Shown one piece after another: positions 16,968 through 28,653 of a stretch of 35,244 nucleotides of DNA. The notes below the pieces were generated by a model. That model worked only from the letters and a program-made list of their open reading frames with translations. It had not been told where the DNA came from and did not search any database. The stretch is from Thalassotalea sp. 1_MG-2023. Lineage in GTDB: Bacteria; Pseudomonadota; Gammaproteobacteria; Enterobacterales; Alteromonadaceae. Position numbers and translations under genes: made by a program. The stretch lies in assembly GCF_030546745.1 (NCBI RefSeq), contig NZ_JAUOPD010000032.1, positions 1 through 35,244 on the forward strand, written 5' to 3'. Numbering within the stretch: position 1 is the stretch's first letter; each line of letters begins with the position of its first letter.

Positions 16968-18170
16968 ATGGGCTTGCAAAAGTTTATTGAAGATATCGAG
17001 CCGCATTTTGAAAAAGGCGGCAAACATGAAAAATGGTTCGCTTTATATGAAGCGGTAGCAACAGGCTTATTTACACCTGGTTATGTGACTAAAGGTAAAA
17101 CGCACGTACGTGATAGCATTGACTTGAAACGTATTATGATCACTGTGTGGTTAGCTGTGTTTCCTGCCATGTTTTTTGGTATGTATAATATTGGTTTTCA
17201 AGCAACAGAAGCACTTGCTGCTGGTTATGCTTTACCAGAGTCATGGCAAGTTGGCTTGTTCCAATTATTAGGCGGTGAATTGACTGCTGATGCCGGCTGG
17301 TTTGCTATGATGCTCTATGGGGCATGCTTCTTCTTACCAATATATGCTGTTACTTTTATTGTAGGTGGCTTTTGGGAAGTTTTATTTGCGGCTGTGCGTA
17401 AGCATGAGGTTAATGAAGGCTTCTTTGTTTCATCTATTTTATTTGCATTGATTCTTCCTGCATCGATTCCATTATGGCAAGTTGCAATCGGCATCACTTT
17501 TGGTGTTGTTGTCGCAAAAGAAATCTTTGGTGGTACAGGTAAAAACTTCTTAAACCCTGCATTAGCAGGTCGTGCGTTTTTATTCTTCGCTTATCCATTA
17601 GAAATTTCTGGTGATGCAGTATGGGTAGCCGTTGATGGTTTCTCTGGTGCAACCGCATTAAGCGCTGCTGCCTCAGGTGAACTTAGCTACGCATTAGATG
17701 CAAGCTGGTGGGATGCTTTCTGGGGTTATATTCCAGGTTCTGTTGGTGAAGTATCTACATTCTGTATTTTGCTAGGTGGTGCTTATATCCTTTATAAAGG
17801 TATAGCTTCGTGGCGAATTGTCTTGGGTGTATTTTTAGGTATGGTGTTAACGTCTTATCTATTTAATATGATTGGTAGCGATACTAACCCGATGTTTGCT
17901 ATGCCATGGTACTGGCACTTCGTACTCGGTGGCTTTGCCTTCGGTATGATGTTTATGGCGACAGACCCTGTTTCAGCTTCGTTTACCAATACAGGTAAGT
18001 ACGCTTTTGGTGCCTTAGTCGGCATAATGGTAGTACTTGTACGTGTTGTAAACCCAGCATTCCCAGAAGGTATGATGTTAGCGATTTTATTTGCTAATTT
18101 ATTCGCACCATTATTCGACTATTTTGTCGTTCAATCGAATGTGAAACGGAGGCTTGCACGTGTCAGCTAA
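16968..18170 (+). CDS. nqrB: Na+-translocating NADH:quinone reductase subunit B
   Basis: NqrB is the largest membrane subunit; it carries covalent FMN and riboflavin and forms part of the Na+ path. The 400-residue protein has about ten hydrophobic segments after a soluble N-terminus. The FMN-attachment motif [10 protein letters not shown] places the acceptor Thr at residue 229. [17 protein letters not shown] and [19 protein letters not shown] are also family signatures. GAAGGAAGG precedes the ATG. The gene overlaps nqrC by 11 nt. Confidence 0.97.
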   Translation: MGLQKFIEDIEPHFEKGGKHEKWFALYEAVATGLFTPGYVTKGKTHVRDSIDLKRIMITVWLAVFPAMFFGMYNIGFQATEALAAGYALPESWQVGLFQLLGGELTADAGWFAMMLYGACFFLPIYAVTFIVGGFWEVLFAAVRKHEVNEGFFVSSILFALILPASIPLWQVAIGITFGVVVAKEIFGGTGKNFLNPALAGRAFLFFAYPLEISGDAVWVAVDGFSGATALSAAASGELSYALDASWWDAFWGYIPGSVGEVSTFCILLGGAYILYKGIASWRIVLGVFLGMVLTSYLFNMIGSDTNPMFAMPWYWHFVLGGFAFGMMFMATDPVSASFTNTGKYAFGALVGIMVVLVRVVNPAFPEGMMLAILFANLFAPLFDYFVVQSNVKRRLARVS

Positions 18171-18939
18171 AAAAGAAACATTTGGTAAAACGCTTGGATT
18201 TGTTATTGCGGTATGTTTAGCATGTGCTGCATTAGTATCAATTTCAGCGGTTCAATTAAAGCCTCTACAAGTTGAAAATAAACTATTTGATCAACAAACA
18301 AAAATTTTGCAAGCAGCAGATATTTTGTCAATGACAGATGGCACCAAAGCGTCAATTCAATCGACCTTTGAGCAATTTGTTGATGCGAAAATGATTGATT
18401 TAGACTCAGGTGAGTTTATTGAAGGCAGCCCGAAACTTTTTGATGAACGTCGTAACGCTCGTGATCCTGAAAAATCGTCAGATCTTGAGGAAGATATCGC
18501 AGGAATCAATCGTCGTTCACATACTGCTGTTGTTTACCTAGTGAGCAATGGTGCAGGTGAAATTGAAACTGTGGTATTACCTATCGTAGGTTCTGGTTTA
18601 TGGGACTTAATGTATGGCTATGTTGGCTTAAAGTCAGATCTAAATACGGTTAGAAATCTTATTTATTCAGACCATAAGGAAACACCAGGCTTAGGGGCAG
18701 AAGTTATGAACCCTAAATGGGTTGCTAAATGGCCAGGTAAGAAAATTTACGATGAAGCGGGTAACGTTGCGATAGAACTTGTTAAAGGCGGTGCAAAAGC
18801 AAGCAATGAACATGGCGTTGATGCCTTGTCAGGTGCTACGCTAACAAGTAACGGTGTTACACGTACGTTGCAGTTTTGGTTTGGTGAAAAAGGTTATAAG
18901 CCTTTCATTACTAAATTTCGTACTCAGGAGGTTAAATAA
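18160..18939 (+). CDS. nqrC: Na+-translocating NADH:quinone reductase subunit C
   Basis: NqrC is anchored by one N-terminal helix (about residues 11-31) with a periplasmic flavin domain. The motif [14 protein letters not shown] holds the Thr (about residue 227) that receives FMN from ApbE through a phosphoester bond. I start it at the GTG at 18160, which has GGAGG 7 nt upstream; a TTG at 18154 lies too close to that site. Length is 259 residues. Overlaps at both ends (11 nt with nqrB, 1 nt with nqrD) indicate translational coupling. Confidence 0.96.
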   Translation: MSAKKETFGKTLGFVIAVCLACAALVSISAVQLKPLQVENKLFDQQTKILQAADILSMTDGTKASIQSTFEQFVDAKMIDLDSGEFIEGSPKLFDERRNARDPEKSSDLEEDIAGINRRSHTAVVYLVSNGAGEIETVVLPIVGSGLWDLMYGYVGLKSDLNTVRNLIYSDHKETPGLGAEVMNPKWVAKWPGKKIYDEAGNVAIELVKGGAKASNEHGVDALSGATLTSNGVTRTLQFWFGEKGYKPFITKFRTQEVK

Positions 18940-19562
18940 TGTCTGCTGATAACAAAGGTGTTTTAATAAAACCGATTGTAGATAATAACCCAATTGCGTT
19001 ACAAGTATTAGGGATTTGTTCAGCATTAGCTGTTACAAGTTCAATGACTAATGCATTGGTGATGACAATTGCCGTTGTTATTGTGACTGGTTTTTCTAAT
19101 TTGTTTATTTCGATTATTCGAAATCAAATTCCATCAAGTGTGCGTATTATCGTACAAATGGCAATTATCGCCTCGTTGGTAATTGTTGTTGACCAAGTGC
19201 TTAAAGCGTTTTCATACCAATTATCGAAAGAGCTATCAGTATATATTGGCTTGATCATTACCAACTGTATCGTTATGGGTAGAGCTGAAGCTTTTGCGAT
19301 GAAAGAAAAGCCGGGTGTTAGCTTTTTAGATGGTATCGGTAACGGTTTAGGTTACGGTTTTATCCTTCTTGTTGTTGCTTTCTTCCGTGAGTTATTTGGT
19401 TTTGGTACCTTGTTTGGTATGGAAATTTTACCATTAATTCAAAACGGTGGTTGGTATCAAGCAAACGGTGTGTTGGTATTGCCTTTTAGCTCATTCTTTA
19501 TCATTGGTTTTATCATTTGGGCGATTCGCCAATGGAAACCAGCTCAAGTTGAGAAGGATTAA
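18939..19562 (+). CDS. nqrD: Na+-translocating NADH:quinone reductase subunit D
   Basis: A 207-residue membrane subunit with six hydrophobic segments. Cys27 (LGICSALAV) and Cys110 ([13 protein letters not shown]) are the positions known to take part, with two NqrE cysteines, in the intramembrane iron centre. CAGGAGG lies 7 nt before the ATG, which overlaps the nqrC stop (TAATG). Confidence 0.97.
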   Translation: MSADNKGVLIKPIVDNNPIALQVLGICSALAVTSSMTNALVMTIAVVIVTGFSNLFISIIRNQIPSSVRIIVQMAIIASLVIVVDQVLKAFSYQLSKELSVYIGLIITNCIVMGRAEAFAMKEKPGVSFLDGIGNGLGYGFILLVVAFFRELFGFGTLFGMEILPLIQNGGWYQANGVLVLPFSSFFIIGFIIWAIRQWKPAQVEKD

Positions 19563-19567
19563 TCACG

Positions 19568-20191
19568 ATGGAACATTACATAAGTTTATTTGTTAAATCG
19601 ATTTTTATCGAAAACATCGCGTTAACCTTTTTCTTAGGGATGTGTACATTCTTAGCCGTTTCTAAAAAAGTAAGTACGGCGATAGGTTTAGGTGTAGCGG
19701 TTATTGTTGTACTTGGTATCGCAGTACCTGCTAACCAAGTTATTTACCAAGCGATTTTAGCGCCAGGTGCTCTAGATAGTGTATTAGGGATTACAGATCC
19801 TGCTGAATCAGTTGATTTAAGCTTTTTATCTTTTATTACCTTTATCGGCGTAATTGCAGCGTTAGTACAGATCCTTGAAATGGTACTAGATAAATATTTC
19901 CCACCGCTTTATAACGCACTGGGGATATTTCTACCGTTAATCACAGTAAACTGTGCAATTTTCGGTGCGGTATCGTTTATGGTTGCTCGTAACTACACTT
20001 TAACTGAGTCACTTATTTACGGTATTGGCTCTGGTGTTGGTTGGGCATTGGCTATCATCTTACTTGCAGGTCTTCGTGAAAAAATGAAGTATTCTGATGT
20101 ACCAGATGGCCTTAAAGGATTGGGTATTACGTTTATTACTGCAGGATTGATGGCATTTGGCTTTCTTTCTTTCGGTGGTATTTCGTTATAA
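19568..20191 (+). CDS. nqrE: Na+-translocating NADH:quinone reductase subunit E
   Basis: A 207-residue membrane subunit that pairs with NqrD. Cys26 ([14 protein letters not shown]) and Cys129 ([10 protein letters not shown]) are the iron-centre ligands. It is about nine residues longer than the Vibrio cholerae subunit as I recall it. The extra residues lie in the loop around 66-82 ([17 protein letters not shown]), before [13 protein letters not shown]. The start lies 5 nt after the nqrD stop. Confidence 0.96.
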   Translation: MEHYISLFVKSIFIENIALTFFLGMCTFLAVSKKVSTAIGLGVAVIVVLGIAVPANQVIYQAILAPGALDSVLGITDPAESVDLSFLSFITFIGVIAALVQILEMVLDKYFPPLYNALGIFLPLITVNCAIFGAVSFMVARNYTLTESLIYGIGSGVGWALAIILLAGLREKMKYSDVPDGLKGLGITFITAGLMAFGFLSFGGISL

Positions 20192-20253
20192 TAAGATTAA
20201 CGTAGAAAGTAAGTTCTGCTTGCTTTCTCAAGATAAGTGCTAAGGAAAAGTCG

Positions 20254-21477
20254 ATGGAAATTATTCTCGGCGTATCGATGTTTACAGCAATTGTTGTTGC
20301 ACTTGTTTTGGTAATTTTATTTGCCAAATCTAAGTTAGTTTCAACAGGAAATGTAACCATTTCAATTAATGGCGACCCTGATAAAGCTGTTACGGCTCCT
20401 GCCGGTGGCAAGTTATTAGGTGTATTAGCCGATCAAGGTATATTTATCCCGTCAGCCTGTGGTGGCGGTGGTACATGTGGTCAGTGTCGAGTAGACATTC
20501 ATTCTGGTGGCGGTGACATCTTGCCAACGGAACAAGGCCATATTACTAAACGTGAAGCAAAAGATGGTTGTCGTTTAGCATGTCAAGTTGCTGTAAAGCA
20601 AGATTTAGACATTGAGCTAGAAGACGAAATTTTTGGTGTTCAACAATGGGAATGTGAAGTTATCTCAAATGATAACAAAGCAACATTCATCAAAGAATTA
20701 AAGCTTAAAATTCCTGATGGTGAATCAGTACCATTTCGTGCTGGCGGTTATATTCAAATTGAAGCTCCTGCGCATCATGTTAAATACAAAGATTTTGATA
20801 TAGAAGATCAGTATCGTGGTGATTGGGAGCACTTTGGCTTTTTTGATGTTGAATCAAAAGTTGATGAACCTACACTACGTGCCTACTCAATGGCTAACTA
20901 TCCAGAGGAAGAAGGCATTATTATGCTTAACGTGCGTATTGCTACGCCTCCTCCAGGAAAGTTACATTTGCCTGCAGGTAAAATGTCTTCATTTATCTTT
21001 AACTTGAAGCCTGGTGATAAAGTGACAATTTCAGGTCCATTTGGTGAGTTCTTCGCTAAAGATACTGACGCTGAAATGGTCTTTATCGGTGGTGGTGCTG
21101 GTATGGCTCCGATGCGTTCACATATTTTTGATCAGTTAAAACGTCTTAAATCTAAACGTAAAATGACATTCTGGTATGGTGCTCGCTCACTTCGTGAAAT
21201 GTTCTACGAAGATGACTACAACATGTTAGCATCAGAAAATGATAATTTTGAATGGCATGTTGCCCTGTCAGATCCACAGCCTGAAGATGATTGGGATGGC
21301 TTAACAGGTTTTATTCATAATGTATTGTATGAACAATACTTAAAAGATCATGAAGCTCCAGAAGACTGTGAATACTACATGTGTGGTCCACCAATGATGA
21401 ACGCAGCAGTTATTCACATGTTGCAAGATCTTGGTGTGGAAGATGAGAACATCATGTTAGATGACTTTGGTGGCTAA
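20254..21477 (+). CDS. nqrF: Na+-translocating NADH:quinone reductase subunit F
   Basis: NqrF takes electrons from NADH and passes them on via FAD and a [2Fe-2S] cluster. The 407-residue protein has one N-terminal helix (about 3-24) and a ferredoxin domain with Cys69, Cys75, Cys78 and Cys110 ([12 protein letters not shown] and RLAC). A flavin domain with [14 protein letters not shown] follows, then an NADH domain with [12 protein letters not shown] and YMCGPPMMN. It lies 62 nt after nqrE and is followed by a terminator, so it ends the structural operon. Confidence 0.97.
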   Translation: MEIILGVSMFTAIVVALVLVILFAKSKLVSTGNVTISINGDPDKAVTAPAGGKLLGVLADQGIFIPSACGGGGTCGQCRVDIHSGGGDILPTEQGHITKREAKDGCRLACQVAVKQDLDIELEDEIFGVQQWECEVISNDNKATFIKELKLKIPDGESVPFRAGGYIQIEAPAHHVKYKDFDIEDQYRGDWEHFGFFDVESKVDEPTLRAYSMANYPEEEGIIMLNVRIATPPPGKLHLPAGKMSSFIFNLKPGDKVTISGPFGEFFAKDTDAEMVFIGGGAGMAPMRSHIFDQLKRLKSKRKMTFWYGARSLREMFYEDDYNMLASENDNFEWHVALSDPQPEDDWDGLTGFIHNVLYEQYLKDHEAPEDCEYYMCGPPMMNAAVIHMLQDLGVEDENIMLDDFGG

Positions 21478-21502
21478 CATTAGATCATATTATGGTTAGT
21501 TT

Positions 21503-21528
21503 AAAAAGGTAGCTTCGGCTGCCTTTTT
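21503..21528 (+). terminator. Terminator with UUCG tetraloop between nqrF and apbE
   Basis: AAAAAGGTAGC (21503-21513) pairs with GCTGCCTTTTT (21518-21528) with one G-T pair; the loop is TTCG closed by C-G, a very stable form. It probably reduces, but need not abolish, transcription into apbE and nqrM. Confidence 0.85.
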
Positions 21529-21566
21529 GTTTACATAGAGTAAAGAAGGTTAATAGGACTATTTAC

Positions 21567-22604
21567 ATGAATAAATTTTTATACGGTATCGTTTTCTTTG
21601 CCTTGATAATGCTTGCAGGTTGTTACCCAAGTAATGAGTTACAAAAAGAGCAGATACACCTTCAAGGCATCACGATGGGAACTGTGTCCTATAATATTAA
21701 ATATATTGTTCAACCAGCAGAACAGGGCCAGTCGATTCCGGATGAAAGCGTGATACATGAAAACGTAGAACAAATTTTAAAACAACTGAATCAAGATATG
21801 TCTAACTGGATCTCAGATTCAGAGCTTTCTAAATTTAATACGCATCATTCTATGGAGCCAGTTGAAATATCGGAAGGTTTAAGACGTGTGTTAGCGGAAT
21901 CTATTCGGCTAGGCCACCTAAGCGATGGTAAGCTTGATGTTACCATCGGACCGTTAATTAACTTATGGGGATTTGGGCCTGAAGGGCGTCCAGAGAAAGC
22001 GCCAACACAAGATGAAATTGCACAGGCCAAAGCCCGTATTGGTATTGATAAATTAACACTTGAAGGAAATATGCTCGCTAAGGGGATTCCTGATCTTTAC
22101 GTTGATCTATCAACCATTGCTAAAGGGTATGCGGTTGACTTAGTTGCTGAATATTTAGATGAAGTTGGTGCTCATAATTACCTTGTAGAGATAGGGGGTG
22201 AATTACGTGCAAAAGGCTTTAAACATACTGGTGAATTATGGTCGGTTGCGATAGAAAAACCTGTAACCACTGAACGGGCTGTGCATCAAATTATCATTCC
22301 AAAAGATAATGCGATTGCCACATCAGGAGACTATCGAAAATATTTTGAAGAAAATGGTCAACGTTTTTCTCATATTATTGATCCGGAGACAGGTAAACCG
22401 ATAAATCATACTCTAGTGTCTGTTACGGTAATTCATCCATCTTCAATGACAGCCGACGGTCTATCCACCGCCATGATGTTAATGGGGCCTGAAAAAGCAT
22501 TTGCGTTTGCAGAAGAACATCAACTAGCTGCTTACTTGATTAGTAAATCAGATAATGGCTTTATTGAGCAAATTACGGTAGAATTTATGCCGTATTTAAA
22601 ATAG
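21567..22604 (+). CDS. apbE: FAD:protein FMN transferase ApbE, lipoprotein
   Basis: ApbE cleaves FAD and attaches FMN to the Thr of SGAT motifs, here most likely in NqrB and NqrC encoded just upstream. The signal peptide ends in lipobox MLAGC (Cys 19), so the enzyme sits at the membrane facing the periplasm. Motifs: HLQGITMGTVSYNI, DVTIGPLINLWGFGPEGRPE, DLSTIAKGYAVDLVAEYL, YLVEIGGELRAKG, FSHIIDPETGKPI and TADGLSTAMMLMG (metal- and FAD-binding Asp). Length of 345 residues is typical. nqrM follows 27 nt later. Confidence 0.96.
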   Translation: MNKFLYGIVFFALIMLAGCYPSNELQKEQIHLQGITMGTVSYNIKYIVQPAEQGQSIPDESVIHENVEQILKQLNQDMSNWISDSELSKFNTHHSMEPVEISEGLRRVLAESIRLGHLSDGKLDVTIGPLINLWGFGPEGRPEKAPTQDEIAQAKARIGIDKLTLEGNMLAKGIPDLYVDLSTIAKGYAVDLVAEYLDEVGAHNYLVEIGGELRAKGFKHTGELWSVAIEKPVTTERAVHQIIIPKDNAIATSGDYRKYFEENGQRFSHIIDPETGKPINHTLVSVTVIHPSSMTADGLSTAMMLMGPEKAFAFAEEHQLAAYLISKSDNGFIEQITVEFMPYLK

Positions 22605-22631
22605 TAATAGCTGAATGTAAGGGCTGTATAA

Positions 22632-22856
22632 ATGGCAATATTTTTAGTGACCTTTGGCTTTTTTTTACTGATTGTTGTAGCAATGGCTGTTGGCTATATT
22701 TTTCAGCAAAAGTCACTTGCAGGTAGTTGTGGGGGCTTGGGCACCCTAGGTATCGATAAAGCATGCGATTGTGATGATCCTTGTGAAAAACGCCAAGAGA
22801 AAGAGCGTAAAGCTGCTATCAAAGCAGAACATAAAATAGATATCAAAAATATATAA
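22632..22856 (+). CDS. nqrM: Na+-NQR maturation protein NqrM (DUF539)
   Basis: NqrM is needed for assembly of Na+-NQR, probably by delivering iron for the cluster in NqrD/NqrE. The 74-residue protein has one N-terminal helix (about 2-24). Its cysteines are Cys33 (LAGSCGGLG), Cys45, Cys47 and Cys51 (ACDCDDPC), followed by a charged tail (EKRQEKERKAAIKAEHK). It is the usual last gene of the nqr-apbE-nqrM cluster and is followed at once by a terminator. Confidence 0.95.
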   Translation: MAIFLVTFGFFLLIVVAMAVGYIFQQKSLAGSCGGLGTLGIDKACDCDDPCEKRQEKERKAAIKAEHKIDIKNI

Positions 22857-22884
22857 AAATAGCGGCTGTAGCCGCTATTTTTTT
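22857..22884 (+). terminator. Intrinsic terminator after nqrM
   Basis: AGCGGC (22861-22866) pairs with GCCGCT (22871-22876) around TGTA, extended by A residues before and a run of T after. It begins right after the nqrM stop. Confidence 0.92.
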
Positions 22885-22952
22885 CTTCTTCGTATAATTT
22901 AATTCTGATCACACACTAGCTCTTGCTAGTTTTCTAAACTTGCGTTAATTCA

Positions 22953-22958
22953 TATAAT
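22953..22958 (+). promoter_or_regulatory. Probable -10 element of dinB
   Basis: A perfect TATAAT lies just upstream of the LexA box. The -35 at the right spacing (TTTTCT, 22930-22935) is weak. Confidence 0.55.
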
Positions 22959-22964
22959 ATGGAA

Positions 22965-22984
22965 TACTGTTTTTTTATACAGTT
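22965..22984. promoter_or_regulatory. LexA (SOS) box upstream of dinB
   Basis: TACTGTTTTTTTATACAGTT fits the gammaproteobacterial CTG-N10-CAG rule exactly, with an AT-rich centre. It lies 6 nt after the -10 hexamer, so bound LexA would cover the transcription start. dinB is a classical LexA target. Confidence 0.88.
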
Positions 22985-23031
22985 GATTTTGTTGGTTTGA
23001 GTCGCTCATTCGCTTTGAATATAAATGCCGT

Positions 23032-24135
23032 ATGACAAACGTAAATATGCCTAATGAACAACGTAAAATAATCCATATAGATATGGATGCTTTTTACGTG
23101 TCAGTTGAAATACGAGACAATCCTGAACTGCAAGGTAAGCCGGTTGCCGTTGGCGGTCCTGGAAATACCAGAGGGGTGTTGTCGACATGTAATTACATAG
23201 CAAGAAAATATGGCGTACGTTCAGCTATGGCAAACAGTGTTGCGCTAAGAAAATGCCCTGAATTATTAATAGTACCGGGTAGAATGTCAGTGTATAAAGA
23301 AACGAGTTTAAGGCTTCATGAGATATTTCAACGCTATACATCAAAAATTGAACCGTTATCACTTGATGAGGCCTACTTAGATGTAACTGACTGCCCATTA
23401 TTTTCAGGTTCTGCAACCTTGATCGCGCAAGATATCAGAAACGTAATATTTGATGAATTACAGTTAACAGCATCGGCTGGTATCGCACCACTAAAATTTC
23501 TTGCCAAAATCGCATCAGATCAACATAAACCCAATGGTCAATGTGTGATTGCGCCAGACAGTGTTATGGGGTTTATTGAAAGTATGCCATTGAATAAAAT
23601 TCCTGGTGTTGGAAAAGTCACGTTTAGTAAACTTCAACAGCATGGCTTACATACGGGGGCGGATGTTAGAAGAAGCTCTCAAACTGCTTTAATGAAAACA
23701 TTCGGTAAATTAGGCGCGTCTTTATGGCAAAAATGTCATGGCATAGATAATAGAGCGGTAGAGGTTACCAGAGTGAGAAAATCAGTTGGTGTTGAACACA
23801 CGTTCTCTAAAGATAAAAATGAGCTTGATGAATTAACTGAGTATATGTTGCAGTCATTAATACCCGAGTTATTAACACGTTCAAAATCACATATCGCTGA
23901 ACGCGGGATCAGTAAGCTCGGTGTAAAAGTAAAGTTTAACGATTTTCATCAAACTACCAAAGAAATACAACATCAAGATATTGATTCAGCGTCATTTATA
24001 TTATTACTAAAAGAAGCATTATCGCGAGGTGAAGGTAAACCTGTTAGGTTGTTAGGGGTTCATATTGGATTAAAAGATATTGAACCAAAGGTAAATCATC
24101 AATATCAATTTGAATTAGCGTTGCCTGCCAACTAA
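23032..24135 (+). CDS. dinB: DNA polymerase IV (Y-family translesion polymerase)
   Basis: Pol IV copies past damaged template bases with low fidelity. The 367-residue protein has the palm motif HIDMDAFYVSVEIRDNPEL, PVAVGG, the steric-gate region SMAN/MANSVALRKCP, the catalytic SLDEAYLDV, and the helix-hairpin-helix NKIPGVGKVTFSKLQQHG. It ends with the little-finger domain (SVGVEHTFSKD; EALSRGEGKPVRLLGVHIG). The C-terminus FELALPAN lacks an obvious extended clamp-binding tail. ATG at 23032 is used; MPNEQRKIIHID (23047) is an alternative. SOS control is expected from the LexA box. Confidence 0.95.
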   Translation: MTNVNMPNEQRKIIHIDMDAFYVSVEIRDNPELQGKPVAVGGPGNTRGVLSTCNYIARKYGVRSAMANSVALRKCPELLIVPGRMSVYKETSLRLHEIFQRYTSKIEPLSLDEAYLDVTDCPLFSGSATLIAQDIRNVIFDELQLTASAGIAPLKFLAKIASDQHKPNGQCVIAPDSVMGFIESMPLNKIPGVGKVTFSKLQQHGLHTGADVRRSSQTALMKTFGKLGASLWQKCHGIDNRAVEVTRVRKSVGVEHTFSKDKNELDELTEYMLQSLIPELLTRSKSHIAERGISKLGVKVKFNDFHQTTKEIQHQDIDSASFILLLKEALSRGEGKPVRLLGVHIGLKDIEPKVNHQYQFELALPAN

Positions 24136-24219
24136 CTGCATTATTAATTACGATAATTTGACATTAAAATAGCATGTGTTGATCTGTAAAATAGACAGTA
24201 AACAATAAAGTGAAATTAC

Positions 24220-24253
24220 AAGGGTTATGGTTTTTTATGACGGCATAACCCTT
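24220..24253. terminator. Hairpin between the converging dinB and katG genes
   Basis: AAGGGTTATG (24220-24229) and CATAACCCTT (24244-24253) form a perfect 10-bp stem with a 14-nt loop. There is no good T-run on either strand, but the position between two 3' ends supports a terminator. Confidence 0.55.
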
Positions 24254-24278
24254 ATTGTATCAGAAGATGCTTTAAAGC

Positions 24279-26495
<2,217 letters not shown>

Positions 26496-26632
26496 TCATT
26501 TTATGAAAGTAAATCGATAAATCATCACTATAACTATAGTTAACTCTTTGAAAGTTGCGTGATATTTTTACCTATTGATACAGCTTTGAACGTGTTATTT
26601 TTGGGGGGAAATAAATTGTCTTTTCTAATAAA

Positions 26633-26658
26633 AAGAGGTAACAACTAAGTTACCTCTT
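26633..26658 (-). terminator. Intrinsic terminator after ahpC
   Basis: AAGAGGTAAC (26633-26642) and GTTACCTCTT (26649-26658) form a perfect 10-bp stem; on the minus strand a run of T follows. It separates ahpC from katG, which therefore needs its own promoter in the following roughly 155 nt. Confidence 0.9.
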
Positions 26659-26671
26659 GATTCTTTATCAG

Positions 26672-27235
26672 TTAAATTTTACCGACTAAATCTAAGCTCG
26701 GTGTTAAGGTTGCTTCGCCTTGTTCCCATGCCGCAGGACATACTTCACCGTCATTTTCACGAACATACTGGGCTGCTTTTACATTTCGCACCATATCTTT
26801 AGCACTACGACCAATACCGCCAGCATGAATATGTGCAACTTGTATGATGCCATCTGGATCAGCCAAGAAGGTACCGCGATGTGCCATGTGATCTTCTTCA
26901 ATCATGACATCAAAACCACGAGTAATATTACCTGTTTGATCGCCAATCATTGGAAATTTGATTTTACCAATGGCGTCTGAAGAATCATGCCATGCTTTAT
27001 GTGAGAAATGTGTATCGGTAGATACCGCATATACTTCAACACCTAATTTTTGTAATTCTTCATATTGGTTCGCCATATCTTCAAGTTCGGTTGGGCAGAC
27101 AAACGTAAAGTCAGCCGGGTAAAATAAAAAGATTGACCATTTTCCTTTTACGTTTTCAGTTGATACTTCAATGAATTCGCCATTATGGAATGCTTGAGCG
27201 GTAAATTCTGGAATTGATTTGCCTATTTGAGCCAT
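26672..27235 (-). CDS. ahpC: Alkyl hydroperoxide reductase subunit C (2-Cys peroxiredoxin)
   Basis: AhpC reduces low levels of hydrogen peroxide and organic peroxides. Peroxidatic Cys47 is in [11 protein letters not shown] and resolving Cys166 in [15 protein letters not shown]; the C-terminus SLDLVGKI is identical in style to E. coli AhpC, and both are 187 residues. GAGGAA lies 7 nt before the ATG. ahpF, the usual reductase partner, is not adjacent and not in the window, so another reductase or a distant ahpF must recycle it. The gene is divergent from oxyR, sharing a 225-bp intergenic region. Confidence 0.95.
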   Translation of the reverse strand: MAQIGKSIPEFTAQAFHNGEFIEVSTENVKGKWSIFLFYPADFTFVCPTELEDMANQYEELQKLGVEVYAVSTDTHFSHKAWHDSSDAIGKIKFPMIGDQTGNITRGFDVMIEEDHMAHRGTFLADPDGIIQVAHIHAGGIGRSAKDMVRNVKAAQYVRENDGEVCPAAWEQGEATLTPSLDLVGKI

Positions 27236-27460
27236 GGTTATTTCCTCTTTATAAATAATAAGTAAACGTTTTAGTTACGCAAAAGCGTGTTTGCTTTCTA
27301 TGGGCTAATAGTATCCGGCACATGATGTTTTGTATAATTGATTGTATTGAAGTTAATGTTTTATAAAATAGAACGATAAATGTGGGATATCCGCTTTCCA
27401 ATGTATTTAAAAATTGAATATAATCTTTATATGGTTCTGTAAAATTGATTAATAAATAAG

Positions 27461-28363
27461 ATGATTTCAATAAAGCAACTTTATTACGCACTAGCGGTAG
27501 AGAAAACACTCCACTTTAAAAAAGCCGCAGAAGCATGCAATGTTTCACAGTCAGCATTAAGTACGGCAATTAGCGAGCTTGAGAAACAAATTGGAGTGGT
27601 TATTTTTGAACGAAATAATAAACAAGTACTGGTGACTGATGATGGTCAACTTATTTTAAATAAAGCGAAACGCGTTAAGCTTGAGCTTGATGAATTACTA
27701 CAAGTGTCGCAAGTGAATAAAAAACCGTTCTCAAGTGGAATGACCATAGGCGTTATTCCAACGATCGGCCCTTATTTGTTACCAAAAGTATTACCTGAAC
27801 TAAGACTACAGCACCCTAATTTTAAACTTAAAATTATTGAGGAACAGTCACACGTATTGGTAGATTTGGTGCGCACTGGAGAGCTTGATGCTGCAATTTT
27901 AGCGTTACCGTTTCCTATTGAAGGCTTAATGAAATTTGATTTCTGGCAAGAAGATTTTTATTGGGTTAGTCATAAAGATGAATGCCCAAGCCAGATGCAA
28001 GAAATTACTAGTGAAGAGTTAGCATTAGAAACGCTGATGTTACTTAAAGATGGTCATTGTTTGAAAGAGCATGCACTCGCAGCTTGCCGTTTTAAATCGC
28101 AAAAACAAGATTCCGCCTTTGATTCTGCAAGCTTACATACACTTATTCAGATGGTTGCTGGAAAACTAGGTACAACCTTAGTACCACAAATGGCACTTGA
28201 TCAGCTTATTTATCCAGAATCAGAATTAAGAGCTATCCATTTAAATGAGCCAGGGCCTCACCGTACCATTTCGTTAATTACACGTCCTAATTATGTGCGA
28301 ACAAATGAAATGCTCGTGTTGAAATCATTGTTTCATGAGCAGTTATTAGCAAAGTGCCAATAA
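27461..28363 (+). CDS. oxyR: OxyR, LysR-type hydrogen peroxide sensor
   Basis: The 300-residue protein has a LysR helix-turn-helix (about residues 4-60: LHFKKAAEACNVSQSALSTA) and an effector domain. The redox pair Cys200 and Cys209 lies in LLKDGHCLKEHALAAC, with the same nine-residue spacing as Cys199/Cys208 of E. coli OxyR, so peroxide sensing by disulfide formation is well supported. It is divergent from ahpC and two genes from katG, its classical targets. Confidence 0.94.
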   Translation: MISIKQLYYALAVEKTLHFKKAAEACNVSQSALSTAISELEKQIGVVIFERNNKQVLVTDDGQLILNKAKRVKLELDELLQVSQVNKKPFSSGMTIGVIPTIGPYLLPKVLPELRLQHPNFKLKIIEEQSHVLVDLVRTGELDAAILALPFPIEGLMKFDFWQEDFYWVSHKDECPSQMQEITSEELALETLMLLKDGHCLKEHALAACRFKSQKQDSAFDSASLHTLIQMVAGKLGTTLVPQMALDQLIYPESELRAIHLNEPGPHRTISLITRPNYVRTNEMLVLKSLFHEQLLAKCQ

Positions 28364-28463
28364 CATAGTGGTTAGATTTTTTAGAATGTCATCCTCTATT
28401 TATATAAATTTACTGAATTAATTAAAGGGAAGATAATACAGTTAAATAAAAAAGGAGATAGTT

Positions 28464-28595
28464 ATGATTAAACTAATGAACCAATTAAGAACGATTTTTG
28501 AAAATCAGAAAGAAAAAACACACTTAATTACATGCAATTATGCAAACAATTACTATGGTGATCAGGTTTGTATGATTTGCAAAGGTGAAAGCTAA
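28464..28595 (+). CDS. Small Cys-containing protein of 43 residues downstream of oxyR
   Basis: An ATG at 28464 has AGGAG 6 nt upstream, a strong ribosome binding site. The peptide starts MIKLMNQLRTIFENQKEKTH and ends DQVCMICKGES. Cys24, Cys36 and Cys39 (TCNY...CMIC) could bind metal or act in redox, but three cysteines with His20 is only suggestive. It lies 100 bp after oxyR and before a shared terminator, so it may be co-transcribed with oxyR or have its own promoter. I do not recognise the family. Confidence 0.5.
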   Translation: MIKLMNQLRTIFENQKEKTHLITCNYANNYYGDQVCMICKGES

Positions 28596-28623
28596 GAAGC
28601 GGGTAGTAATAGCTTAAGAAATA

Positions 28624-28646
28624 GGGGCTAGCGAAAAACTAGCCCC
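28624..28646. terminator. Bidirectional terminator
   Basis: GGGGCTAG (28624-28631) and CTAGCCCC (28639-28646) form a GC-rich 8-bp stem with a 7-nt loop between the converging 43-codon ORF and the lipoprotein gene. Short T-containing tracts follow on both strands. Confidence 0.75.
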
Positions 28647-28653
28647 ATTTACG

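Noticed and set aside
27236-27460. OxyR binding site (four ATAG/CTAT elements spaced by 7) between ahpC and oxyR
   Set aside because: ATAG-like tetramers occur (27308, 27368), but I could not find the full spacing pattern; CTAT-N6-ATAG at 27298-27311 has the wrong spacer. A matrix search would be needed.
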